Assembly: GCA_001600455.1 (NCBI GenBank)
Contig: BCKC01000005.1
Location: forward strand, 1,426,001-1,490,000
Source: Endocalyx cinctus
Taxonomy: Eukaryota; Ascomycota; Sordariomycetes; Amphisphaeriales; Apiosporaceae
Direction: 5' to 3'
DNA length: 64,000 bases
The number at the start of each line of letters is the position of its first letter. The first letter of the stretch is position 1. The translations under genes and the position numbers were made by a program. The notes under the pieces are model-generated. The model was not told the origin of the DNA. It did not search any database and saw only the letters and a list, made by a program, of their open reading frames with translations. Below are positions 1 to 10,946 of the stretch, in pieces.

Positions 1-901
1 ATGTTCGGTATTATTCATTCAAGTCGAATCTAGTTCTTCATACTTGGCCAAGAGAAGAAGCATCAATAAATCAAAATCTCCACCGAATATTGGCTCGATG
101 ATTGGGTATTCTATCAACATTTGAATATGTTGTCAGCCACACCTTGATTTGATTACAAATGACAAGATTCTCAGTACAACCACACCGAGCTCTTTGACAC
201 GTATACAAGCTCCACGATAAAATATGTCAACTTCCTATCCGGATATTGAGTAGCACAAACTGACAAAAGTTTTAGTGGTGTTAATTTTCTACTGAGGCTT
301 TATAAGATATAAATGCCGTTGAGATTGGCTCACTCGTACCAGGAGAGTCGCACGAGGCTAACACATCCCTGTTATTTAGATAATAATTGTATAATGCTTC
401 CGGTACTTGTGTGATGCAAGATTTGGAAAATAACTTCCACTTCCACTTCCACTAGAGCTAGGGTGAACAGTTGCTGAAATATGAGAACCGCTGTTTGCGC
501 GATAGGATAGTCTGGAGAATTCACAACACCGGATATTAGCTTCGTTTTAACTTTCGAACAATAGTCAAGTTGTGGCAGATATACTTCTTCTCTCGGAAGA
601 GGGGACAGGTAGAGTCTCACTATTCTCGAAACAGTATATCCAGCATGATACTACATTATCGTATGCATAAATAGTTCTTAAATCGTCGATATTCCTCATA
701 TGTTGTATGATTATCTTCATACAGTAGCTCCCTGAGATAAAAGATCTAATTCGATGAGAGTGGCATGAGATCTTCTAGTTCACATGGATATTCTCTTCCT
801 GGCCATTGCAGTTGCCGCTTAAACCATATATATGATGCACATTACCAGTAAGAACCCGTTCAAGCCTTAGTAACATGAGAGCCCTACCTTTCGTCAATAC
901 A

Positions 902-910
902 TATATATAA
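902..910 (+). promoter_or_regulatory. TATA-like element upstream of the 91-aa orphan gene
   Basis: TATATATAA lies about 150 bases upstream of the ATG at 1059. It is followed by a pyrimidine-rich stretch (CTACCCTCTTTC, then TCTCTCTATTC) like those found near fungal transcription starts. The assignment rests only on sequence and distance, and TATA-like runs are common in this AT-rich DNA. Confidence 0.4.
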
Positions 911-1058
911 GTCCGTCTTGTTTCTACCCTCTTTCATGTCATGTTCTGTAGTCTCTCTATTCTACAGTCCTCACAAGATAGCCCACACAGAATCTTCCAG
1001 CTAAGTTCGATATATCGAACCTTCATACAACGCTTTCACCCTTCCTAAATAAATCCAT

Positions 1059-1399
1059 ATGGCTCCCATTGATATTAATATCAGCACCGCCTCGACCACA
1101 TATGGGTGAGTAATTAAAAGAAACGCGAAGGAATATATACCTAACTTAAGTGACCTAAACATATACTTAGCGAGAGCCCACCGAAACAAACGCATGCATA
1201 CACTCATCACGTGGAACAAAACTTTGGTTCCGCGAGGTCGCTTTCGGAGATACGTGTCCAAAAGTTCATGGCGGAACCTCATCGTCAGGGGAACTGTAAT
1301 GTCATATTACACCAAGGTACTGCTGATGACAAGGAAGCCTGTGAGGAGTCTCTTAATCGTATGTCTATTCAGCTTGGTAGAATACTCTCGGGGCTATAG
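1059..1399 (+). CDS. small orphan protein, 91 aa, two exons
   Basis: I do not recognise a family. The model is exon 1 at 1059-1105 and exon 2 at 1171-1399. The 65-bp intron between them has a GTGAGT donor, CTAAC and CTAAAC branch-like sequences and a CTTAG acceptor, and it joins the two frames exactly (phase 2). The product starts MAPIDINISTASTTYG and ends at TAG after GRILSGL. It is hydrophilic and rich in His, Gln, Glu and Ser, with two cysteines. It has no signal peptide or membrane segment, so a cytosolic or nuclear location is likely. A TATA-like element sits about 150 bp upstream. The opposite strand has a longer 93-aa open frame, but that frame lacks any such gene structure. The clean splice signals support a real gene; its function is unknown. 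Confidence 0.6.
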
Positions 1400-4020
1400 C
1401 GTTAGATTTAGGGACTTGCATTGACAATTATGTATGACACTTAATGGAGTTGTCACTGATAATGAAAGAACTTCATATGTATTTGAATGAGAGGGATGAT
1501 GTGGTTTTCATCAATAACTGGATGAGATGTAGTTTCATGAATAAAATGGATGAGATTAAATGAGGCAGCGTCGAAAGCCTTAGTACTGAGAACCAGACGA
1601 ACTGGTTCAAGCATTCGAATGTTCTGTTAAGAGCCAGCTCCCAATCAGCTTCGGCTAGTAGTACCGAAAACCAAAGAACTGGTCATTTTGATCGACGAAC
1701 CTTACTAAATATTTTGTGCAGCTAATCGAGTGTATGATGTATTTGTATCACCGTATTAATTATCTTGTGCTGGGGGATGTATCGTTTGTTAAACTTCAAG
1801 GAAAATAGGCAGACGTATGCCTGAGTTTACGAAGGGTCTTCTACACGCCTCTACGGAACCATCTTTAAAAACCCCTGTCGTTTTCTTATCTCATCTTTTC
1901 TATGTAGCACAGTAAAAATGGTAAACTCGGGATGTTCTGTGGGCTGCAAGTTCCCTTCTAGTGATAATTATGTGGTGTAGGGTTGACTATTTAATTACAC
2001 TGCAGAAGATCTATTTAAGAGCTGCCATATTCCACCGAATTATGCCTTTGATTGGCTCAAATAAATTGCGACACGTTATGACACAATACTAATCCAATAT
2101 AGACATATATATGCTGTGTAAGCAAGGCGATGACAGACTTCTTTTTCCTTGGTATTTTCGATCCCTGGGCCTTGTGACTCTGAAGGGGCTAGGCCAGGGA
2201 TCTGGTCTCAGCTATACAAATTTTGTATGCTTCTTATACTCTGTACTACACTTCCTCTCTAGGTTCAAGGATATAAAGCTATGGATGCCATGCCGCCAGC
2301 TCATAGCTGTGGCACCCAGCAATAACTTAAAATCACGATATACAAATATTAAAGAGCCGTAAGACAAGCGCTTGGCATAATATTGACGGCTAGAATCATG
2401 TTCTGGGGTGATGTCACTCAACTGACAGTTCAACGATGCAAATCTGATCTAGTTAGGATATATTGATACCGTTCGCGGTGTAACTGACGATCAGGTCACT
2501 ACACTTATCTTCGTACAACTTAAGCCATGCCACGGTGGCTCTATGTCAACATTGGAGAAACGGTACAACCTTTCAATCCTCATAACCCACGTCCATCTCT
2601 CCCTACATCCTCACCTTCTCACATCTTAAATATACTCATACGGGTAATGATGTATATGATTAATCACGTGATAGACCTGAACTAATTTTTATACATTAAT
2701 CATATACCCCGTGGAATTTTACTCCAATAGACACCCGGCAGCTCCACCCAAAGAAGCTACAAAAATACTTGGCTCAAGTCGATATAATTCGGGTCAATGG
2801 ATTGATATCACCAGTCTCCAATTTATGTTAGAATCAGTTATAAACAAGAAAGAAGGGGAAAAAAAGATATAAGTACCCAAATGGCGAAAAGAAAGTCCGA
2901 AATTTGGAAGAGGCTCCTTAATAATGGTATTTTAGGGAACGACCCCCACCAGGATCAGACACGGCGAGTTTTGAAGATCGGGATCTGGCGTCGATCTCAA
3001 ACAAAAAGCTCCACATCCCGGAGGGTTGGCAACCTCCCACCTTCGGCCCCACGAGACAGAAAATGGGAAGAAGAATGGTAGCGTTAGTAGTAGACTTCAC
3101 CCTTTTTCGGAGACTTAAAGATTTTAAATCATTATTCTTGACTCGAGCCAAGAGTTTCGCAACTCCGAATGCAAAACCACGCATACGCAAGTGCCAAGAA
3201 CGTGATCTCCCTCTGATCGATAGTGCACATCATAAGACTTTCTTTCTAAAATCGGATCAGCTGATGTTTTCTTTCTCCCTTGTTTAGCGTTTAAGTCGTT
3301 CGAGTATTGAGCCTCAAACCGTCCTGTGCCCCCTTAAGTTTAGAACTCCCACGCTAAGTATACTAGATGACAACTTTGACGTTCGTCTAGAATTGCCCGT
3401 CAGTAGTTACGTAGTAAGCGGACGGTTTAGTTATCGTGCCTAGGCATTAGGCTTGGCGGATTATTTTATAATAAGTAAGCTGCACTTCTAATGTAAAAGG
3501 GAAGAGCGCGTTCGCGTTCTCGGTTTCGATGCTGCCCCTGAAAAGCTCGTACGTAGCCTGAACGGGGAGAACTGCTATGCGCAACCTTGGGTACCTCGTC
3601 GCCGAACCATGGGATACGGGTAGGTATCTCTATCATGACCAATCCCCTCTTCCCTTGGCCCCCATCAGGGGGTCGAGTAGGCGGGAATGCTGGAACGCTT
3701 TCATCGCCAAGGTGACAACCAAAAGGTGTGTGCGGCACCTGTGTTCGGTTTTGGCCTTGTCGCTTTGCTCATATATGTATATGCCTTCGTAGACGCGCCC
3801 ACACCGTCGGTAACTCTATCTCGTGTCTGTCTCTTTCGCTACTGCTTGTTGTCAACCGTTCGTTTTTTTTTTCTTCTTCTCCCACCTGGGTGTGTAATAC
3901 AAGAGTTGTTGAACAACTCGCCGTCGCTCACTTCTTCCCTTAATCACATAGGACACACGGTGCTCTTGTTTTGAACGTAAACTGCTATTCTAACGGCTGG
4001 CCGACTTATTTTTAATCAAT
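1400..4020. other. intergenic, no gene recognised
   Basis: Only short open frames with poor coding character are present. The 3460-3990 part is more GC-rich than the rest and contains a small inverted repeat, CCCCC-ATCA-GGGGG, near 3660-3672. It probably carries the promoter of the cupredoxin gene that starts at 4021. The minus-strand open frame at 3466-3738 has no ATG and was not accepted as a gene. Confidence 0.5.
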
Positions 4021-4192
4021 ATGTTGTTTTTATTCTTCGTCTCATTCTTAACAGCGGTAAGGGCGCTACCAGCCCAAGTATCCAATGGGGGTCTTGTAGA
4101 CATAATATCAACGGGTGAGTTTTCTTTTTTTCTTTTCCTTCGGCATCTCTCTCTCTATATATCCCCTTTATTCATTCATCATATCGTCCACC

Positions 4193-4232
<40 letters not shown>

Positions 4233-4917
4233 CGCTAACCGCCAAACAGCCAAACGACAGAACCGAATCATCCCGGTCGTGGTGGGCGGGACGCAGGACA
4301 CGTTCGTGCCCAACTCGATAACAGCGTCCATCGGGGACGTGGTGCAGTTCCAGTTCAGCAACGGCAACCACACGGTGACCCAGAGCGCCCAGGACGTCGC
4401 GTGCCAGCCCCTCCAGGCGACCGTCGCGACCGCCGTCCATAGCGGCCACATCCCGTTCGTCGACGGCCAGACCACCGTCGGGACCTTCAACATGCCCGTC
4501 CTCACGGCCGATCCCATGTTTCTGTATTGCGCTACCGGTCCGCACTGTCAGGAAGGGCAGGTGATGGTGATTAATCCGTAAGTGGACTTTCTTTTCTTTT
4601 CTTCCCTTCCGCGACTACGTTAATAAAAAAGAAAAAAAGTGTGAAACTAACTGTTAATTGTTCATAACAGTGTGGATGAACAACAGGTCCTCGATTACGC
4701 TAAGCTATCGGCCTCCTCTACCCAGAGCGTGGACGGTACCAACGTCGTCGGCGGCACGGTCGGTTCGATCGACCTGGCGGCCGCGGCGTTCGTGCCAGCG
4801 GCTGCTGACGCGCAGGGAGGGGGACCTCCCGCGGCGGATCCTGCGGCTCCCGCGTCTACCGACGTGCCTGGAACGACGACAACTACGATAACGGTGCAGC
4901 CAACGCCTACGGCGTAG
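4021..4917 (+). CDS. secreted cupredoxin-like (blue copper) protein, about 222 aa
   Basis: The exons are 4021-4114, 4250-4577 and 4671-4917; both introns use GTGAGT or GTAAGT donors and the frames join. The N-terminus (MLFLFFVSFLTAVRALPA) is a signal peptide, and a short Lys-Arg-containing stretch follows across the first splice site. The single cupredoxin domain runs from about IIPVVVGG to QVMVINP and keeps a likely type-1 copper ligand set: His in GNHTV, then Cys, His and Met spaced as in YCATGPHCQEGQVM. Extra cysteines (VACQ and PHC) may form a disulfide. The C-terminal part is rich in Ala, Pro and Thr, but no strong GPI-anchor hydrophobic tail is visible, so a secreted or wall protein is more likely. 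Intron 1 contains a perfect T20A20 tract. The coding exons are much more GC-rich than the surroundings. Fungal proteins of this type are commonly annotated as extracellular serine-rich or cupredoxin proteins; the exact role is not known. Confidence 0.85.
4193..4232. repeat. perfect T20A20 palindrome inside cupredoxin intron 1
   Basis: Twenty T residues are followed directly by twenty A residues, giving a 40-base inverted repeat without a spacer. It lies wholly within the 135-bp first intron of the cupredoxin gene, between donor and acceptor. Such a tract can extrude as a hairpin and is also prone to length errors during sequencing. Confidence 0.9.
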
Positions 4918-7900
4918 CCGATAGGATCGTACGCATTCCTGAGAAGAAAAACTTCTCAAAAAGCGGGCATCCTAGGTTAGTTGGTTGGATGATGTTAAGA
5001 AAACTTTTCTCTGCAGACGGCTAGCCCTGTGCGAGGAAGGAGGGGGGGAAAAAAAAGAGGGCTCGGACGAACGATAATCGTCTTTATTCATTTCTCACTG
5101 TGTGCTTTATATTCATATTAGACATATTTACCAGCCTTCTTCAAACCAAATACCTAGATTAAATACGAAGTAAAATCACTGTATAGTAGCTGTTGGTGGT
5201 ATGCATGAAGCAGTTCATATATTGAGTTAGATGCAGGTTTTTATCCTGTTCTTTTCAGCTTTTCAGGGGCAAGCAATGACTGCTTTTGTATGATACGTTG
5301 GTGTTTTGAGCAGATGCAGAAAGTCCACGTCAGTTGTCGAGATAAAACGTGTTGATGCATCATACCTAACCTAATGTATATGAATGATCCTTTGCCTTAA
5401 TAGTTATTCAGGTCTGGCGGGTCTTTTTCAGCTTAGCTACAAATCAACGAGCTGTCAATCAGTTAATTGATTCTTATTGGCGAAAACAAATGTCATGTTG
5501 GCTGTAGGTGTAGTACCTTCTAATTAGAGTAGAGGACATGAAAATAACACTGAATTCCTTATCAACTACTCCCTATATTAACTCGTATTATGATGAAGAG
5601 TTTGATTTGGACCAAATACAGATCCTGCCACTTCGTTTGCGGACACTTAGGTATACTACGCCATATACCTGCCCCTTTGAGGTTTTCTTGAGAATATCTG
5701 TCTTTACGTCACTTCTCCGGTGATTAAAAATCAAAGATTGAATTGATCACCAAAATTTATATTATCCCATGACTCTCGATATTTCCTTTACCGCCGTGAC
5801 GGTATCCGATGTCCAATAAGTAAATAGACAGGAATGAAAATCGTGATGGGCGTTATTGTCCGGACTATATTCCGTATAAGTTAGGGTGATTAATTGAAGA
5901 AAAGTATTCTTCACTCTTCATTGAGTAAAAAGTAAAAGTGGAAATTTTGAATGAATTGGATTGGATAATCCATTCAGGATTAAAAACAAAAAAAAATAAG
6001 GAAATCCCGCGCGCTTCTTCAAATCACACATCACACATACATTTTCTTTCTTGGCATTTTCCACCCCTCTCCCCTTTAACCCAATAAATGGGGTTTACAT
6101 CAGGGATTATTCGGTGCTCGATATGTACCTGAGCTACGCCGCTTTAACAAAGGACGTCTACGGAAGTAACTGTGCAAATGGAAAATTCCTTTTTAGGGTC
6201 ACCCTACTGGGGGTGCAATTCCGTTTTTTTTTCGTATGTAATTAGGCAGTACAGAGTAGTTGACTTATATGGGGAGAATTATGTCTCTTTTCCTTTTCCT
6301 ATATCTAGCCAGTATTTGTTTTCGGTCTTTGCCTTTTAACTTAAGTATCAATATGGGCGAGAATATTGTCGAACCTGATTCTGGAGTTTGGACTAAGTCG
6401 TGGTAAATAGGTTTTTTTTTAATGAAGTGAGCGGACACTGTGGACAAAAGAATGAGCATTAATTATTCAGTATCTACCAGAAGTTTCTCCGAACTCATTA
6501 GGAATTTGGTAGTATTTTAGGATAGGTGATGGGGAATTTATTGATTATATTGAAATAAGTATACAGTTTCATCATAACTGAACCGGGGAAGGAAGTGAGA
6601 GATATTGTAGGCTGCAAAAGAGCATTTAAACTAGTAGTAGTTACAGAAGGTTTCCCATAGGATTATGTACGAAGCCGGCGATTTTGCTGTAGACCTTGTC
6701 ACAGAAATTCAGTTGCTTTTGAGAACAGTATCGGTGCTGTCGAGCTGGAAAGGGGATAAAAGATACGGTTTCAACTAATTATTGCGGCTGTAATTGTCTT
6801 TACGACAAGTTCGTTCTCGCGGGCAGTCATATGACCGTCTTGACGTATTTATACTCTTCTAGGAAGTCTGGAGCCCGTAAAACACTTCATCTTTGTCTTT
6901 GGCGCATTACTCATCTTAATATCTGTTATTCTTGAGCCCTGTACCACCTTCATTCTGAAGCATAGAAAGCTTGATCCACATAAACAATTAGAGTGGTGCC
7001 TCGACAGTACGCTTCAATTGCAGCGGCTAGGCCATGAGGGGATTGCCTACAGGTTCATACATCTCATGTTGGTGATATAGATGGAAATGATCTTCTAAAC
7101 GACAGCCAATTAAAGCACAGTCGGCCTTCAGATTTAGACGATCACACGGCGACCTATACCGGTATTAAAACATTGGAAATGCAAGAAGTACACACGCGTC
7201 CTTTCCCTGGAGCTGAAATAGTCGTTTGTAAGTCTAGCAACAGTTAAGCGGACCCAGATATTTACTCAAAGGATGAAGGAAAAGTCGATAATTAGCTCAG
7301 AAAGACAGGATCCTGTATTTCTTGATTAATGACGGAGATAAAACATTGTACTTGGAATGAGAATGACCAACGATAACTCGATCTGAAGACCATTTTAAGC
7401 TAATAGCGTATATGATGTTCACGATAGTCATCATAGGAGGCTATGCTGAGCTGCTCTTATATAAAACGTGCAAAGGGAAGAAAGGAGAATAAAGGAAAAA
7501 GTGGCACAAACAATATCATTCAAACTTGTATTGATTAGTTAATATATGAAATCGTGTAAACTAGACGATGATGATACGAAGAGGACGCGCAAAGTTGACT
7601 CGAATAAAAATAATTAGGGGTCATGTTCATGGATAATATACCTCCAGGCTAGGAATAGAATTGTGCAACTCCATGTTGCATAAGTAATCAAATGCTGCTG
7701 CCTGGAGCCTGGGCATTAAGTAAGCGTGGGGTGAGTTCGGGCGCCCAATTGGGTGCCGTGAATTCGCTGCTTATACCAACTGCAAGTCTGCAAGTAACCA
7801 ACATCTTAAGTATAATTAGATAATTATATATAATATAAATAAAGTGAAGACAGCAAATCTCGTCGCGAGACTGACATAAATCACGTACATTAAGCTTCTA

Positions 7901-7931
7901 TTTAGCTTCTTATACTATTGTCGCAACGAAG
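4918..7931. other. intergenic, AT-rich, no gene recognised
   Basis: About 3 kb with no convincing coding signal on either strand. Open frames are short, AT-rich and lack splice-supported extensions. The segment just after 4918 should hold the 3' end of the cupredoxin transcript. I see no tRNA, transposon end or tandem array here. Confidence 0.5.
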
Positions 7932-9147
7932 ATGATAGCTTTAAGGATGGATCTTACTAAGGAAACCACATCCGTAGCAGGGATACCCGATTGGGTCCGA
8001 ATGTGCGTATTTTGAACCTATCCTACCCCATCCCTTTCCTTTATTTTCTTTCAGTTCATTCAGCTGTATGAACTCGAAACTGATAAACCGATGTTATTGC
8101 CGCATATTATCAAATATGACAGTCTATTGTTGGTATTATCTATAGCCTCTTTTCTGCCCCAATTTCAACGCATGTGGGTAAGAAAAGACTGCTCCGACAT
8201 CTCGCTCTCTTATATATTGTTCAGCCTCATCTTGGCCACAGAGCAGTTCTCCCTCGGGACTTTATACGTGGTCGATATGGTGGAGCGCGATACCATCTTT
8301 TCCGCCCAACCGCCGACTGTGGGGGACTGGCTGAACTTCGTCCAGCTCACCGTCGTATGGGTTTTGTGGCTTGCGCTGTAAGTAAACCCCCTCAACCAAA
8401 TAATTTGCGCGATAATTATGCCCCACCTCGCGCAATTTGAGGCCTAATTGATTTGTTGATTGATGTTATTGCGTTTTGGACCGAATTTATTAATATAATT
8501 ATCTCAGATTCTCTCTATATCTCTACCTTCCGTCCACACATAGTAGCACCCGTAATCCCAAGCGATTCATGTGGTCCATTTTCCTCCCCTTTTTACTCAT
8601 CTCCGTCGTCCCCGTATGGATCGACGCCTACAACACCCGTGTTTATTACAATCCGCCCTCCGACAAGATGCTATTTCGGCCCATTTACATATACGGAATC
8701 ATCCATCTCATCATCGTCAACCCCATCCTCACCGGCCTCTGCTCCGCCGGTATCGTCATCCAGACGCTCAAGATCAGGTCGAAGCAGACGACATCATCAT
8801 CAACATCCTCGTCGACACCGTTCCGAGATCTGAGCGCTTTTGGACTGGCGACCCAGGCCGTCGTATTTACCGCCGTGGCCGTGACCTGGGCTTTCCGGAC
8901 GCGTAAGGTCGTTTTTCCGTATCGGGACTCGTATGACTTTTTGCAGTGGTATCAGCTGGTTGGGTGGGTCGTTGTAGATAATGCCGTTTTTGCGGTAGGA
9001 CAAGCCATCTTGTTCGTGACGGTTGTGTTAAGCCGGAGAGGCGGACAGCGTCGAAGTGATGAGCAATCTCAGAGTGAGGAGCAATCCCGGAGTGAGGAAC
9101 AATCTCAGGGTAGCAACGGCGAGACCGAGCCTCTGTTGCGTAGATGA
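7932..9147 (+). CDS. seven-helix PQ-loop-type membrane protein, about 333 aa
   Basis: The model is exon 1 at 7932-8006, exon 2 at 8055-8377 and exon 3 at 8544-9147. The last intron has strong signals (GTAAGT donor, CACATAG acceptor). The first has a weak GTATTT donor but keeps the frame, and a second in-frame ATG lies at 7947. The protein shows about seven hydrophobic helices. A Pro-Gln pair in the first (FLPQFQRMW) recalls PQ-loop proteins, a family that includes vacuolar or lysosomal amino-acid exporters and Golgi sugar carriers. After the last helix comes a charged tail with three imperfect repeats of SEEQSQ type, ending ETEPLLRR. That is an acidic dileucine motif, which typically sends proteins to the vacuole. 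I infer a vacuolar or endosomal transporter or regulator; the substrate cannot be told. Confidence 0.7.
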
Positions 9148-10946
9148 GTAATAAATTATTGCAGGGAGAATCTGGTAACTATTTGATCGGGTTGTAGTCA
9201 AAAGTATATGGTAACTAGGTTAGAATTCTATGGCACGGCGTTGGTATGCGAAAGAGTGCCGATAAGGGACACAATTTCCAGCAGTAACTATAGTCCTACA
9301 TCTAGAGCTTTATTTTTACTATTTATCGCCTAGTTGGAGATTTTCTATAGGGACTCCGTCAATTCCGCCACCTTTACTACCTTTTCTGGATGTATTCATG
9401 GCAACATTTTCCTGATAGTTCGTGTAGCATCTTGAAGTATCCTCACAAAGTCCCCGTTTCATTTTTCTCTAGTCTTTTTTTTTTTTCTTTTCTTTTTTTT
9501 AAATTTACTATGTAAAACACGGTTTTAAATCACGGTCAACATCACGGTGTATGGTAGTAAATATCTTATATAAGCCTGTCGATAAATTAAATATAGACTC
9601 GTTAAGTAGTAAAATCCCAATTACTGTAAATATATATGCTTTAAGTAAAAGTTATGAACTTAACAGGTACAGCTAATTCTGTATAGGGTGGGCGTATATT
9701 TTTTCTTAGCGAGCACTCCGATCAAACTGATTAATGATTGAGCTGAACCTGAGTAAAAGCGGCAAATCCTCTATCCCGATCTGTCGAAAGGAAAAGAAAG
9801 AGAGAGAGAGAAACAGAAAAGGTCGATGTAAAAACCGATAGATTCAATCCTTGCTGATTATTCGTTTTTGGAGAAATCACCTTACACACGGCGGCTACAG
9901 ATGCGAGGGAAGAAATGTGACTCGCCTTATCATTGGCCATCCTCCTTACACGCGCATCTGCACGTATCTTTTTCTATTTTCAGTCGCACCAATCACGAAG
10001 CTTTATACCCTTGATTTTCCCCTGGTCAAGTCGGCGATAAATCCACCCATTTTTTACAACCCCGCTAACCTTGTTATTTGTTACCACCTCGGAAGAAAAA
10101 GGTCGGTGGCTAGCTTCTTTGAATAGACCGCTTGATCATAACAAGTTTTGTTTGGTTTTTCAAGGTTAGACACCCAAATAAACTTCTTTATTGAATTCGA
10201 ATATAGGGGATAGATAGATCTGATCTCTCTCTATCTCTGTCTTTAAGCTAGGCTTAAATGACCGAATTTTCAATCATCCATGTTCTTCAGTGGTCGGTAC
10301 AGTTATCGCTTGCCCCACGTGAAAACGGTTGGATCAATTATTTGTGGCGCTTACGACAGATACGTAGCAATAGAATATGGACTGTAAGACCGAGGGTTTA
10401 TAATATAGAGAGAGAAAAAAAAAAAAAAAAAAAAGAATACAAAATGACCTTTATCGTGTATGGTCCAGTCAGCGGCGGCTGTTGTATGCAAGATTGAACT
10501 GGGGTCTGAGAAGGGTTCTTGCGGCGCTCCATCTTGCTAACATATACATACATCCACCTCCTTACTTATTCTTTTTGCCTAATTATCCTAGAGCGGATGG
10601 AAATAGACTTTTTCGTCTTCTCATTCCTAACTTTTTTAAAATTGTTTGTTGGTGCTTAGAGAGCCCAAGATCTAAGAAGGAATATTGATCTTTTTTTTAT
10701 TTTATTTTGAAGACACGCAAGTGGGTAATATGATTCGGTAACAGGTCTATCATCAATTTCTTGGAGCAGCACCCTAGCAGTAGTAGCTCCCGTGGTCAGA
10801 TATTTGGTCACCGATCTTCGCAAACCAACCTGTTGGAAAGTGAAGATATTTTTTTCTCAAAAATAATCCTGGATAGAAGAAAGATAAGGCTTTGGTCTCG
10901 ACTACAGAAAAAAAAAAAAAAAAAAAAAAAACAAGTTATATAAACC
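9148..10946. other. intergenic, no gene recognised
   Basis: AT-rich sequence with several homopolymer runs. An A-only run of about 24 bases (about 10908-10931) ends just before the start codon at 10947, so it probably lies in the 5' leader of the next gene. No supported open frame was found in the rest. Confidence 0.5.

Noticed and set aside
1001..1282. 93-codon minus-strand frame over the orphan gene
   Set aside because: It overlaps the spliced plus-strand gene, has no splice or promoter support and looks like antisense of coding sequence.
3466..3738. 90-codon minus-strand frame with protein-like composition
   Set aside because: It has no ATG start and no supported upstream exon, and it lies in the probable cupredoxin promoter.
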